Assembly (NCBI GenBank): GCA_040219355.1
Contig: JAVJSN010000009.1
Location: 1 to 64,000 of the forward strand
Length of the DNA: 64,000 nt
From: MH13 sp040219355
GTDB lineage: Bacteria; Pseudomonadota; Alphaproteobacteria; Rhizobiales; MH13
Direction: 5' to 3'
Under the pieces are notes generated by a model. That model was not told where the DNA came from. It did not search any database and saw only the letters and a program-made list of their open reading frames with translations. Positions 8,495 to 17,296 of the stretch are shown here, piece after piece. The translations under genes and the position numbers were made by a program. The number at the start of each line of letters is the position of its first letter. Position 1 is the stretch's first letter.

Positions 8495-9601
8495 ATGTCA
8501 GCCGCAGCCGTCGCTAAAAATTCTGCCCCGCCCGCTGTTGGCAGTGGCCAAGGTCTGACGCTTGCCCAGCAAACCGCCGGTGGTGATCAGTCGACTGTAG
8601 GACTGGATGATCTTTCCGGTGCTGAGAAGGCAGCCGTTTTGCTGCTCGCACTTGGCGACAAACATGGCGAACCCCTTTGGCGCGGGCTCGATGAATTGGA
8701 ATTGCGCGACATTTCCCAGTCAATGGCCGTTGTCGGTCGTCTTTCCACCGAAGTGATCGAAGGGGTAATGATCGAGTTCATCGACAACGTCACGACCAAC
8801 AAGGCTTTATCGGGTGGCTATGAAGCCACCGAGCGGCTGCTTGGTTCGTTCATGGAGTCGGACAAAGTTGCCGCCATCATGGAAGAAATTCGCGGCCCAG
8901 CTGGTCGCAACATGTGGGAGAAACTCTCCAACGTTCAAGAAAACGTACTCGCAAGCTACTTGAAGAACGAGTACCCGCAGACGACCGCCGTCGTTCTTTC
9001 GAAAATCCGTTCCGACCACGCTGCCAAAGTGCTTTCGCTTCTGCCTGAAGAGCTGTCGCTGGAAGTCATTCAGCGCATGCTGAAGATGCAAAGCGTGCAA
9101 AAGGAAATTCTCGACAAAGTTGAAGAAACACTGCGCGTGGAGTTCATGTCGAACCTCTCGACCACGCGCCGTCGCGACAGCCATGAGACGATGGCGGAAA
9201 TCTTCAACAATTTCGACCGGCAAACCGAGGCAAAATTCCTCGCAACCCTGGAAGAGGACAACCGGGAGTCGGCCGAGAAGATCAAAGCGCTCATGTTCAC
9301 TTTCGAAGATCTCGGCAAGGTCGATGCATCGTCGATCCAGATCCTTCTGCGCAGCGCCGACACGGCCAAACTGCCAGTCGCGCTCAAAGGCGCCAACGAA
9401 ACACTGCGCGAATTCTTCTTGAGCAACATGTCGACCCGCCAGGCCACCACCATTCGCGAAGAGATGGAGATCCTCGGTCCGGTGCGGCTGCGTGATGTCG
9501 ACGAAGCTCAGATGACAATGGTGAACCTTGCCAAAGACCTGGCTGCCAAAGGGGAAATGGTGATCTCCAAAAATTCTGGCGATGACGAGGTGATCTACTG
9601 A
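8495..9601 (+). CDS. fliG: Flagellar motor switch protein FliG
   Basis: FliG links the MS ring to the C ring and takes torque from MotA. The 368-residue protein shows the FliG N domain after a 35-residue lead (LSGAEKAAVLLLALGD), the middle domain (VLSKIRSDHAAKVLSLLPEELSLEVIQRM) and a C-terminal torque domain (DDASSIQILLRS-like, ALKGANETLREFFLSNMSTRQATTIREEMEILGPVRLRDVDEAQ) with the charged helix. The N-terminal lead is somewhat longer than usual. It is tightly coupled to its neighbours: 3 bases after fliF and a 1-base stop/start overlap (TGATG) with fliH. Confidence 0.96.
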   Translation: MSAAAVAKNSAPPAVGSGQGLTLAQQTAGGDQSTVGLDDLSGAEKAAVLLLALGDKHGEPLWRGLDELELRDISQSMAVVGRLSTEVIEGVMIEFIDNVTTNKALSGGYEATERLLGSFMESDKVAAIMEEIRGPAGRNMWEKLSNVQENVLASYLKNEYPQTTAVVLSKIRSDHAAKVLSLLPEELSLEVIQRMLKMQSVQKEILDKVEETLRVEFMSNLSTTRRRDSHETMAEIFNNFDRQTEAKFLATLEEDNRESAEKIKALMFTFEDLGKVDASSIQILLRSADTAKLPVALKGANETLREFFLSNMSTRQATTIREEMEILGPVRLRDVDEAQMTMVNLAKDLAAKGEMVISKNSGDDEVIY

Positions 9602-10311
9602 TGACCGCGCCCGCCACAGTCCCACGCTACCTGTTCGATCTGGATTTTGACGCGGAAAACCGCGTCAAAGAAGAGGTCGAGGTTGAACCAACCATCAGTC
9701 TGTATGAACACGAAGCACAGATGGCGGCCCTTGAACGCAAGGTTCGTACCGAGGCTCACGAGGCCGGACGCCAACAGGCTCTGCAAGAGGGCTCCAATGC
9801 CCTGGCCGAAGAAACCCAGCGTCTCACCACTGTTGTTCAAACCATGCTGTCACGCTTGGACACTGAAATCGGGCTGCGTGAAGAAGGTGCCGTTCGCATC
9901 GCTATATCGGCGGCCAAAAAGCTTGCGCGTCGGTTGCTTAACGCTGAACCCGTTGGCGAGGTCGAAAACCTGTTCAGGTCCTGCTTGGCTCCGATGTTTG
10001 ATGCCTCTCACCTTGTGGTTCGCATGAACGCTGACCACGTGGACGATGTGCGCGAGCGCCTTGAAGCCATCGCTGCCACCCAAGGATTTGAAGGGCGGCT
10101 GATTTTTATGGGCGAGGAAGACTTCGCGCCCAGTGATACCCGCATTGAATGGGCTGATGGCGGCCTTGCTCGCAGTCAAGACGACATTGAAAAAGGCATT
10201 GATGATCTCATTGCCGGATACCTTGCTGCGCGCGGTCGATCATCAGCGCCACAACCAACAGATCAATCTCAGGCCATGAAGGCCTCTATGGAGGGCGCAC
10301 TCGATGAGTGA
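9601..10311 (+). CDS. fliH: Flagellar export regulator FliH (FlbE-type)
   Basis: The position between fliG and fliN, the charged coiled-coil N-terminal half (about 35-95, ALERKVRTEAHEAGRQQALQEG) and the V-ATPase subunit E-like C-terminal half support FliH, the peripheral stalk that holds the FliI ATPase at the export gate. In Caulobacter the equivalent gene is flbE. The protein has 236 residues; FliH sequences diverge strongly, so context carries much of the call. The start overlaps the fliG stop by one base and the end overlaps fliN by 8 bases, which suggests translational coupling. Confidence 0.82.
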   Translation: MTAPATVPRYLFDLDFDAENRVKEEVEVEPTISLYEHEAQMAALERKVRTEAHEAGRQQALQEGSNALAEETQRLTTVVQTMLSRLDTEIGLREEGAVRIAISAAKKLARRLLNAEPVGEVENLFRSCLAPMFDASHLVVRMNADHVDDVRERLEAIAATQGFEGRLIFMGEEDFAPSDTRIEWADGGLARSQDDIEKGIDDLIAGYLAARGRSSAPQPTDQSQAMKASMEGALDE

Positions 10312-10657
10312 CACCAAAGATGAACTGGCCGCCAAACAGGGCGTCGAGCTCGATCAATTGGAAGGGCCCGGCACTGAAGCCGATGCGGATATCGATCCCA
10401 ACAGTGCCAAGGACGCCAGCGATCTCGAAGCAGTTTTTGACGTCCCGGTGCGCGTATCGGCCATTCTTGGCCGGTCTGGCATGCAGGTTTCTGAACTACT
10501 CAATCTGGGTCCCGGAACCGTGGTCGAACTGGATCGACGCGTCGGTGAGGCTATCGACATTTTCGTCAACGACCGATTGGTCGCGCGCGGCGAGGTTGTG
10601 CTGGTTGAAGACAAGCTCGGCGTGACCATGACTGAAATCATCAAAAGTGACAAATAA
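10304..10657 (+). CDS. fliN: Flagellar motor switch protein FliN
   Basis: A 117-residue protein with an acidic N-terminal arm and a C-terminal SpoA domain at about 42-115 (FDVPVRVSAILGRSGMQVSELLNLGPGTVVELDRRVGEAIDIFVNDRLVARGEVV split across the domain), the standard FliN/FliM-C fold of the C ring. Length is typical. It overlaps fliH by 8 bases and precedes flbD by 22 bases, in the order known from the Caulobacter fliF operon. Confidence 0.95.
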   Translation: MSDTKDELAAKQGVELDQLEGPGTEADADIDPNSAKDASDLEAVFDVPVRVSAILGRSGMQVSELLNLGPGTVVELDRRVGEAIDIFVNDRLVARGEVVLVEDKLGVTMTEIIKSDK

Positions 10658-10679
10658 GATAAAGCGGCAGGATTAAACC

Positions 10680-12056
10680 ATGCGACTTCTCATCTTCGGC
10701 AATCTCGGCGGACAAATGGCCAGCGCAACGCGCATGGCGATGGAACGCGGCGCCAAAGTTATTCATGCCGACGATCAGGCCGCAGCGCTTGATGCGCTGC
10801 GCGGCGGGCAAGCCATCGATCTCGTAATGGTCGATGTCGCCGAGGACATCAAAATGCTCATCCAGGCAATGGAGCGCGAACACATCTCGGCACCTGTCAT
10901 TGCCTGCGGCGTTAAGAACGATGCCGACGCGGCGGTGAAAGCCATCAAAGACGGCGCCCGCGAATACATTCCCCTGCCCCCAGATCCAGCCCTCATCGCT
11001 GCCGTGCTCGCCGCCGTCACCACCGAAGAATTGGACATGGTGTCCACTGACCCGCTGATGATGAAAGTGGTTCGCCTTGCCGAACAGATCGCCCCATCGG
11101 ACGCCTCGATAATGATCACTGGCGAGTCGGGCACTGGTAAAGAGGTGATGGCGCGCTACGTCCACGCCAAGTCGAACCGCGCGACCATGCCGTTCGTTTC
11201 GGTGAATTGCGCCGCGATCCCAGAAAACCTTTTGGAATCTGAGCTTTTCGGCCACGAGAAGGGTGCCTTCACAGGTGCGCTCGCCCGCCGTATCGGCAAG
11301 TTCGAGGAAGCGTCCGGCGGTACGCTGCTGCTGGACGAGATTTCTGAAATGGATGTGCGCCTTCAGGCCAAGCTTTTGCGTGCCTTGCAAGAGCGCGTCA
11401 TCGACCGCGTAGGCGGCTCAAAGCCGGTGCCTGTTGACTTGCGCATCATTGCCACCTCCAACCGCAACTTGGCCGATGCCGTGAAGGAAGGGACCTTCCG
11501 TGAAGATCTCCTCTTCCGCCTCAACGTGGTGAACCTTGCTCTGCCGGCCCTGCGTGAGCGCCCGGCGGACATTCTGGCACTATCGGATCACTTTGCGAAA
11601 AAATACGCCAAGACCAATGGCTTCCCGCTGCGACCGATTTCTGAACCAGCGCGTACGCGGCTGATGTCGGCGCATTGGCAGGGAAATGTGCGAGAGCTGG
11701 AGAACACCATCCATCGCGCAGTGCTGCTCGCATCCGGTCCTGAGATTGGCGCCGAAGCTCTGATCACGCCCGATGGTGCTGACTTTGCTGCCCAGGCAGC
11801 ACCGTCTTCAAGCGCGGTGCAAAAAGCAGCCATGACCGCCGAAGCGGTTACCCGAGCACTGGTTGGCCGTACTGTGGCCGAGGTGGAGCAGGAATTGATC
11901 CTCGACACGCTTGATCATTGTCTTGGCAATCGCACCCATGCGGCTAACATTTTGGGCATCTCCATCCGCACGCTGCGCAACAAGCTCAACGACTACACCG
12001 CCCACGGAGTGCCGGTCCCACAGCCCGGTCAAGCACGCGTGATGCAAGCCGGATGA
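10680..12056 (+). CDS. flbD: FlbD-type sigma-54 dependent flagellar transcription activator
   Basis: This 458-residue activator has an N-terminal receiver-like domain (1-115), an AAA+ sigma-54 interaction domain at about 120-360 with Walker A GESGTGKE (148-155), GAFTGA loop (195-200) and Walker B TLLLDE (215-220), and a C-terminal Fis-type HTH (about 405-440, GNRTHAANILGISIRTLRNKL). The receiver is atypical: the usual acidic pair near residues 8-9 is replaced (LLIFGN), although an Asp at 52 sits near the phosphorylation position. This fits FlbD, which works with FliX rather than a kinase in Caulobacter. It likely drives late flagellar promoters such as the one ahead of fliK. Confidence 0.9.
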   Translation: MRLLIFGNLGGQMASATRMAMERGAKVIHADDQAAALDALRGGQAIDLVMVDVAEDIKMLIQAMEREHISAPVIACGVKNDADAAVKAIKDGAREYIPLPPDPALIAAVLAAVTTEELDMVSTDPLMMKVVRLAEQIAPSDASIMITGESGTGKEVMARYVHAKSNRATMPFVSVNCAAIPENLLESELFGHEKGAFTGALARRIGKFEEASGGTLLLDEISEMDVRLQAKLLRALQERVIDRVGGSKPVPVDLRIIATSNRNLADAVKEGTFREDLLFRLNVVNLALPALRERPADILALSDHFAKKYAKTNGFPLRPISEPARTRLMSAHWQGNVRELENTIHRAVLLASGPEIGAEALITPDGADFAAQAAPSSSAVQKAAMTAEAVTRALVGRTVAEVEQELILDTLDHCLGNRTHAANILGISIRTLRNKLNDYTAHGVPVPQPGQARVMQAG

Positions 12057-12358
12057 TCCTTCATTGCGTCTTTTGCCATCCTTTGGATGGCGCGGTCGGC
12101 GAGCTGTCAGCCGTCGTGGTTGAACTGGAATCCTTCAGCCGAGGCTTGCAGGGTGTGATAGCGTTCGACCATGGCCCCAATCGAGATTTTGAAGCCAAGT
12201 CACCCGATCACACGATTGGGTTCGTGATCCGCTTTAACTCCGCCCAGGCACTGGTCGACTATGCTGAGCATCCCACGCACCAAGCGCTGGGTGGCAAGCT
12301 TTGTGATCTGTGCGTCGGTGGGACCGACGGCATCATTGTCTACGATCTGGAATTCTGA
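12053..12358 (+). CDS. Dabb-family (stress-responsive A/B barrel) small protein
   Basis: A 101-residue protein that reads like a Dabb domain: MILHCVFCHPLD at the start, LESFSRGLQGVIAFDHGPNRDFEAKS in the middle and HPTHQALGGKL near the end. Dabb proteins are dimeric ferredoxin-like barrels of mostly unknown function. The start ATG overlaps the flbD stop by 4 bases (ATGA), so it is probably translated from the end of the fliF operon transcript. No link to flagella is known; its function here is not assigned. Confidence 0.75.
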   Translation: MILHCVFCHPLDGAVGELSAVVVELESFSRGLQGVIAFDHGPNRDFEAKSPDHTIGFVIRFNSAQALVDYAEHPTHQALGGKLCDLCVGGTDGIIVYDLEF

Positions 12359-12393
12359 CAAGCTTATCAGATCGGAAGGTTCGCGTCGCCAGT

Positions 12394-13266
12394 TCAAGGC
12401 CGCGAAAGGTTAGCACGTGCCTGCGCTTTGATGGCCTGCGTCAACGCAGCTAGCGGCTCGGAAACAAGGCGACTCACTTGCCAGAACAATGGCGTTGAAA
12501 GCGTGTCCGGTGAAAGCGTCACCAGCCTGCCCGCCTCGACATGGCCGCGGACCAAGCTCACAGGGTTCAGTCCCCATCCGAGCCCCAAACAGCAGGCAGA
12601 AACAAACCCCTCCGTGCTGGCGATGTGATGGACAGGCAATGCAATCCGCTTGCCGATTTCTCGCTGAACAAAGTCAGCTTGAAGCCTGTCTTTGGCGTTG
12701 AACGTCAGCGACGGCGCAACGCGCAAACGTGCCTCCGTCAGCCCATCGGGAAAATAACGAGCTGCAAAATCAGGACTTGCCGTCGCCCAATAGTTCAGCC
12801 CACCAAGCGTGTGCACATCGCACCCATGGACCGGCTCGGCACGGCTGCAAATAGCAGCGGCAACCCCTCCGGTTCGCAACCAATCAGCAGAGTGATCCTG
12901 ATCATCAATCACGATGTCGAACAGCATGTCGTCCGCTTGGGCAAAGCCCGGCAAGACCCACGTCGCCAGACTGTCCGCATTAAGCGCGATGCGCACCGTT
13001 GGCCGCTCAGACGATTGTCCGATGTCGCGCAACGTCGCGCTTTCCATCAACGCAACATCTTGGGCGTGACGAATGAGGCGCGCGCCGATCTCGGTGGGCA
13101 CACAAGGTTGCCCGCGCACCAGAACCGGCGCACCGAGACGATCCTCCAACCCTCTGATGCGCTGCGACACCGCTGATTGCGTGACGCCCAGAACATCAGC
13201 CGCCCTCTCAAACGTTCCTGTCTGAGCAACAGCGACCAACGCCTTCAAATGGAACGGATCGATCAT
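12394..13266 (-). CDS. LysR-type regulator of the ArgP/LysG group
   Basis: A 290-residue LysR-type transcription factor. The winged HTH spans about 1-60 (HLKALVAVAQTGTFERAADVLGVTQSAVSQRIRGLEDRLG) and the effector domain about 90-285. The N-terminal pattern and the divergent neighbour, a LysE/ArgO-type exporter, place it in the ArgP/LysG group that senses basic amino acids and switches on their export. The shared 68-base intergenic region is AT-rich and contains the likely operator. The effector (Lys or Arg) is inferred. Confidence 0.88.
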   Translation of the reverse strand: MIDPFHLKALVAVAQTGTFERAADVLGVTQSAVSQRIRGLEDRLGAPVLVRGQPCVPTEIGARLIRHAQDVALMESATLRDIGQSSERPTVRIALNADSLATWVLPGFAQADDMLFDIVIDDQDHSADWLRTGGVAAAICSRAEPVHGCDVHTLGGLNYWATASPDFAARYFPDGLTEARLRVAPSLTFNAKDRLQADFVQREIGKRIALPVHHIASTEGFVSACCLGLGWGLNPVSLVRGHVEAGRLVTLSPDTLSTPLFWQVSRLVSEPLAALTQAIKAQARANLSRP

Positions 13267-13334
13267 TAGAAAAACTAATCATTATTGAATTTTCTTAATT
13301 TGTTTAATGTTGTTGCGCCGCCTAGACAAGCGCC
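13267..13334. promoter_or_regulatory. Divergent argP-like/exporter control region
   Basis: A 68-base AT-rich gap between two divergent start codons, with several TTA/TAA and ATTATTGAAT-like stretches. LysR regulators normally bind T-N11-A palindromes in such gaps. Exact sites cannot be fixed by eye. Confidence 0.5.
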
Positions 13335-13934
13335 ATGATTGTTCCCTTTCTTGCTGGCTTCAGCCTCAGCGCTTCACTCATCATCGCGATCGGGGCCCAG
13401 AATGCCTTCGTTCTGCGCCAGGGGTTAAGGCGCGAACATGTTTTGCCCATCATTATGGTGTGCGGTCTGTCCGATACCGCGCTGATTGCCGCTGGCGTAC
13501 TCGGCTTCTCTGCAATGACCAGTGCGGCACCATGGATTGAGCCCACACTTACTCTTGGTGGCGCAGCCTTCTTGTTTTGGTATGGAGCACGAAGCTTCTG
13601 GTCCGCATGGCACGGCGGCGAAAGCCTCATACCGAGCAGTGAAGGCGCCAGTTCGCTGAAAACCGTCACGCTCACCTGCTTGGCACTGACCTGGCTCAAC
13701 CCGCATGTCTATCTCGACACCGTTGTGCTGCTGGGCAGCGTCAGCGCCCAGTACGATAGCAAGGCGGCTTTTGGCGTCGGCGCCGCGCTTGCAAGTTTCT
13801 TGTTCTTCTTTGCCCTAGGCTATGGTGCTCGGCTTCTGGTGGGCCTGTTCGCCAATCCGCGTAGCTGGCAAATCCTCGACTGCGTTATTGGCCTGGTCAT
13901 GTGGACCATCGCTGTAAAACTAATCGTTGGCTGA
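13335..13934 (+). CDS. LysE/ArgO family amino-acid exporter
   Basis: A 199-residue membrane protein with about six hydrophobic segments and the LysE-family opening (FLAGFSLSASLIIAIGAQNAFVLRQGLRREHVLPIIMVCGLSD, read in parts), followed by TCLALTWLNPHVYLDTVVLLGSVS at about 112-135. The GAQNAFVLRQG motif is diagnostic of the ArgO/LysE group. It should export arginine and/or lysine across the inner membrane. It is divergent from an ArgP-like regulator that probably activates it. Substrate is inferred from family and context. Confidence 0.9.
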   Translation: MIVPFLAGFSLSASLIIAIGAQNAFVLRQGLRREHVLPIIMVCGLSDTALIAAGVLGFSAMTSAAPWIEPTLTLGGAAFLFWYGARSFWSAWHGGESLIPSSEGASSLKTVTLTCLALTWLNPHVYLDTVVLLGSVSAQYDSKAAFGVGAALASFLFFFALGYGARLLVGLFANPRSWQILDCVIGLVMWTIAVKLIVG

Positions 13935-13954
13935 TCGCCCCAACGGTCCGTTTG

Positions 13955-13971
13955 TTAACCACCTGTTTACC
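13955..13971 (+). promoter_or_regulatory. CtrA-like box upstream of flhA
   Basis: TTAACCACCTGTTTACC, 66 bases before the flhA start, fits TTAA-N7-TTAACC with one core mismatch. It matches the fliF element at 15 of 17 positions. The paired occurrence ahead of two early flagellar operons argues for a real shared operator. Confidence 0.65.
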
Positions 13972-14036
13972 CTAAAAGCGGCAAAAACTGCCTAGTCGCA
14001 CTTTCCAATCGCGAAAGTGTCAAAGGGGCGCTGCGC

Positions 14037-16172
14037 ATGGCCGATACATCGGCATCTTCACCAACAAAATCTGGCCTGCCCTTCCCTTTTCCATCAATGG
14101 AACAACTAAAGGGCGCCCTTTGGCGCGGCGATCTTTTCCTCGCCCTTGGTGTGATGACAATCCTTGTCGTCCTCATCATGCCCATGCCGCCGTTCATGCT
14201 CGACCTGTTCCTGGCAGTCTCGATCATTTTCTCTGTGCTTGTTCTGATGACGGCTTTGTTCATCCATAAGCCGCTGGAGTTCTCCGCATTTCCCACGGTG
14301 CTCTTGATCGCCACCATGATGCGGTTGGCGCTCAACCTTGCCTCGACCCGCCTCATTCTGGCCGATGGTCACACCGGCGGCGATGCCGCTGGTGAAGTGA
14401 TCGAAGCGTTCGGTTCATTCGTCATGGGTGGCAACTTTGTCATCGGCCTCATCGTCTTTGGCATCTTGGTGATTGTGAACTTCGTGGTCATCACCAAGGG
14501 TTCGGGCCGCATCGCCGAAGTCGCCGCCCGCTTCACCTTGGACGCCATGCCGGGCAAGCAGATGGCCATTGATGCTGATCTGTCCGCCGGCCTCATCGAC
14601 GAAGAAACCGCCAAAACACGCCGCAAAGAGCTGGAAGACGAGAGCTCGTTCTTCGGGGCCATGGATGGTGCGTCGAAATTCGTGCGCGGCGATGCCATCG
14701 CCGGATTGATGATCACGTTCATCAACATTATTGGCGGCATTGTCATCGGCGTTGCGCAGATGGATATGTCGTTCGGTGATGCCGGTCGTGCCTACACGCT
14801 GCTCACCGTTGGTGATGGCCTGGTCAGCCAAATCCCAGCGCTCATTGTTTCCACGGCCGCCGGTCTTCTTGTTTCCAAGGCTGGCGTATCGGGCGCTGCC
14901 GACAAGGCGCTGATGACGCAGCTTTCCGGCTATCCCAAAGCGCTTGGCATGTCGTCCTTCGTCATGGTCGTGCTGGCCATGCTGCCCGGCATCCCGTTGA
15001 TCCCATTCCTCGGATTGGCAGGAGGCGCGGGTTATCTTGCCTGGCGATCCTCAAAGAAAATCCAAGACGCCGCGACAGAAGTGAAGGCTCAAGAGGTGCT
15101 GAAAAAAGCTACGGCTGACGCGCCCCCAGCTGAAGAACCAATCTCCAAGGCACTGCGCATTGATGATCTACGCATCGAGCTTGGCTATGGCCTCTTGAAC
15201 CTGATCGATGATGGTGAAGGTGCCGATCGGCTGACCGAACAAATCAAAGCCCTGCGCCGGTCTCTGGCCAGCGAGCTTGGCTTTGTCATGCCCTCGGTGC
15301 GTTTGCTCGACAACATGCAAATCGGCGCCAACACCTATGTTGTGAAGGTCAAGGAAGTGGAAGCCGGCACTGGCGAGGTCTTTTCCGGCCAGTTCATGAC
15401 CATGAACCCAACCGGCGGCGCGGTCGATCTGCCAGGGCGCGAAACCACCGAGCCCACCTTTGGCCTGCCAGCCACTTGGATTGAAGGCAAGCTGCGCGAT
15501 CAGGCCGAGATCAAGGGATACACAGTGGTCGATCCGGCAACGGTGATTTCCACGCACCTCACAGAGATCATCAAATCATCGACCGCCGATCTTCTGTCCT
15601 ATGCCGACACGCAAAACCTCATCAACGAGCTGCCAGCCGCTCAGCAAAAACTGGTCGATGACATCGTGCCCGGACAGATATCGGTATCCGGCATACAGCG
15701 GGTGCTGCAAAGCCTGCTTTCGGAGCGCATCTCGATCCGCGATCTGCCGACGATCTTGGAAGGCATTGCCGAAGCCAGCGCCTTCGCTCGTACGCCACAA
15801 GCGATCACCGAGCACGTGCGCACGCGCCTCGCCCTACAAATCTGCGCCGCCCATCAATCGCCCGCAGGCTATCTGCCACTGCTGCCGCTTTCACCGACGT
15901 GGGAACAGGCTTTTGCCGATGCACTGGTGGGCGAAGGCGACGACAAACACTTGGCTATGGCGCCCACAAAACTCCAGGAGTTCATCGCCTCGGTGAACAC
16001 CGCCTTCAACACGGCTGCCGAGCAGGGCGAAGTGCCCGTGATGCTCGTTTCGCCAGGCGTCCGCCGTCATATCCGCGCAATCATTGAGCGCTTTCGTCCA
16101 CAAACAGCCATTCTCAGCCAGGCAGAGGTGCATCCGCGCGCCAAGCTGAAGACATTTGGACAGATCGCTTAA
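14037..16172 (+). CDS. flhA: Flagellar export gate protein FlhA
   Basis: FlhA is the large export-gate subunit that forms a nonameric cytoplasmic ring. The 711-residue protein has a hydrophobic N-terminal half with about eight membrane segments (about 35-335) and the conserved FHIPEP cytoplasmic loop (GRIAEVAARFTLDAMPGKQMAIDADL at about 155-185, read in parts, with DEETAKTRRKELEDESSFFGAMDGASKFVRGDAIAG). A soluble C-terminal half contains IRIELGYGL-like and SERISIRDLPTILEGIAEA motifs. AAAGGGG precedes the ATG. The following acetyltransferase start overlaps its stop by one base. Confidence 0.97.
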   Translation: MADTSASSPTKSGLPFPFPSMEQLKGALWRGDLFLALGVMTILVVLIMPMPPFMLDLFLAVSIIFSVLVLMTALFIHKPLEFSAFPTVLLIATMMRLALNLASTRLILADGHTGGDAAGEVIEAFGSFVMGGNFVIGLIVFGILVIVNFVVITKGSGRIAEVAARFTLDAMPGKQMAIDADLSAGLIDEETAKTRRKELEDESSFFGAMDGASKFVRGDAIAGLMITFINIIGGIVIGVAQMDMSFGDAGRAYTLLTVGDGLVSQIPALIVSTAAGLLVSKAGVSGAADKALMTQLSGYPKALGMSSFVMVVLAMLPGIPLIPFLGLAGGAGYLAWRSSKKIQDAATEVKAQEVLKKATADAPPAEEPISKALRIDDLRIELGYGLLNLIDDGEGADRLTEQIKALRRSLASELGFVMPSVRLLDNMQIGANTYVVKVKEVEAGTGEVFSGQFMTMNPTGGAVDLPGRETTEPTFGLPATWIEGKLRDQAEIKGYTVVDPATVISTHLTEIIKSSTADLLSYADTQNLINELPAAQQKLVDDIVPGQISVSGIQRVLQSLLSERISIRDLPTILEGIAEASAFARTPQAITEHVRTRLALQICAAHQSPAGYLPLLPLSPTWEQAFADALVGEGDDKHLAMAPTKLQEFIASVNTAFNTAAEQGEVPVMLVSPGVRRHIRAIIERFRPQTAILSQAEVHPRAKLKTFGQIA

Positions 16173-16837
16173 TGCCAAACACACCCGCAGACAACTGCAA
16201 GCCAACACCCCCCATGCCAACCTCTCTTGCCCTAGAGAATGGGTTCGCCGTCGTTCCGGCGGGCCTGCTGGCCACCATCGAAACCAGTCTTGAAAGGACA
16301 ACTCCACCGAACACCGACGCTTTTCCCTTGCCACCGGGCTACGCTTTCGTTCAGCCAGACCCGGTCAACCTAGATGATTTTAAAAAGCTGTACCGCGCCG
16401 TGGGCGACCCCTGGCTATGGTTCGGTCGCTTACAAAAAAGCGATGAGGTCATTCGTTCGCTCCTCACCGCACCCACCACAACCTTACGCTATCTCTTCGA
16501 TGCAGCCGGCTTGCCCGTCGGTCTATTCGAAGCGCAGCAACAAGGAGAGGATACGCTCGAAGTCAGCTATTTCGGACTCATCCCTGAAGCCACCGGTCAA
16601 AGGCTTGGCCCGGTTCTTATGGAGCACGGCATCGCGGCAGCCTGGACAGCCGGTATCAAAAATGTCTGGCTACACACCTGCACCTTTGACTCTCCTGCCG
16701 CTCTTTCGTTTTATCGGCGGCGAGGCTTCAAACCGTTCCAGCAACGCGTTGAGTTGGGGCCGGATCCTCGATTGACCGGCGTTCTGCCGCGCAACATCGC
16801 GCCGCAAATTCCTCTGGCAGATTTCTCAGACCCCTAA
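16172..16837 (+). CDS. GNAT-family N-acetyltransferase in the flhA operon
   Basis: A 221-residue protein with a GNAT fold in the C-terminal two thirds: DFKKLYRAVGDPWLWFGRL, then LEVSYFGLIPEATGQRLGPVLMEHGI (acetyl-CoA binding region, here with a non-canonical Q/RxxGxG-like segment at about 147-155) and a final NVWLHTCTFDSPAALSFYRRRGFKPF, the usual GNAT ending. The substrate is unknown. Its ATG overlaps the flhA stop (TAATG), so translation is likely coupled; Met15 (16214) is another possible start. The coupling invites the question of whether it modifies a flagellar protein, but nothing in the sequence shows that. Confidence 0.8.
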   Translation: MPNTPADNCKPTPPMPTSLALENGFAVVPAGLLATIETSLERTTPPNTDAFPLPPGYAFVQPDPVNLDDFKKLYRAVGDPWLWFGRLQKSDEVIRSLLTAPTTTLRYLFDAAGLPVGLFEAQQQGEDTLEVSYFGLIPEATGQRLGPVLMEHGIAAAWTAGIKNVWLHTCTFDSPAALSFYRRRGFKPFQQRVELGPDPRLTGVLPRNIAPQIPLADFSDP

Positions 16838-16851
16838 AGGACCTTGCTCTT

Positions 16852-17154
16852 ATGGAAAAACCGACCCCCGAAATGACCATTACGCATCAAGAAGAAGGGT
16901 CGAAAGGCGCGTACACCTCGCACATTGAGGGCAAACCTGATGCCGAGCTAACCTATTCACGGGCGAGCGACACGCTGATCATCATCGATCACACTGGTGT
17001 GCCCGATGAGCTGCGCGGCATGGGGGTGGGTGTGAAGCTGGTTGAGCGGGCTGTAATGGATGCGCGCGCGTCAGGCACTAAGATCATTCCGCTTTGCCCT
17101 TTCGCCAAAGCCCAGCTTCATCGCCACAAAGAATGGCAAGACGTGCTGAATTAG
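16852..17154 (+). CDS. Small YjdJ-type GNAT acetyltransferase
   Basis: A 100-residue minimal GNAT domain of the YjdJ/GNAT_acetyltr_2-like group: AELTYSRASDTLIIIDHTGVPDELRGMGVGVKLVERAVMDARA (read in parts) carries the GxGxG-like acetyl-CoA loop RGMGVGVKL at about 61-69, and the end has PLCPFAKAQLHRHKEWQDVL. The Cys in LCPF is typical of this group. It lies 14 bases after the previous gene in the flhA operon. A diverged copy of its last 25 codons occurs at about 19090-19165 on the far side of the GGDEF/EAL gene. Confidence 0.85.
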   Translation: MEKPTPEMTITHQEEGSKGAYTSHIEGKPDAELTYSRASDTLIIIDHTGVPDELRGMGVGVKLVERAVMDARASGTKIIPLCPFAKAQLHRHKEWQDVLN

Positions 17155-17296
17155 AACCTTCGGTTTTTTACATGGGCCAGGTGTTTTGCAACGGGCCCTG
17201 GTGCAATGAGAAGGGCCGCCAAGTGGGGTTCAACTCAAACGCAAAACGGCTCCAGCGCTCGCCTGGGTGCGCCATAACCGGCAGGGTTTTCAGTTG

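Noticed and set aside
8807..9625. A 272-codon open frame antisense to fliG
   Set aside because: Complete overlap with a well-supported flagellar gene and no recognisable motif.
10641..11390. A 249-codon open frame antisense to flbD
   Set aside because: Antisense shadow of the AAA+ activator, with biased composition and no ribosome-binding site of note.
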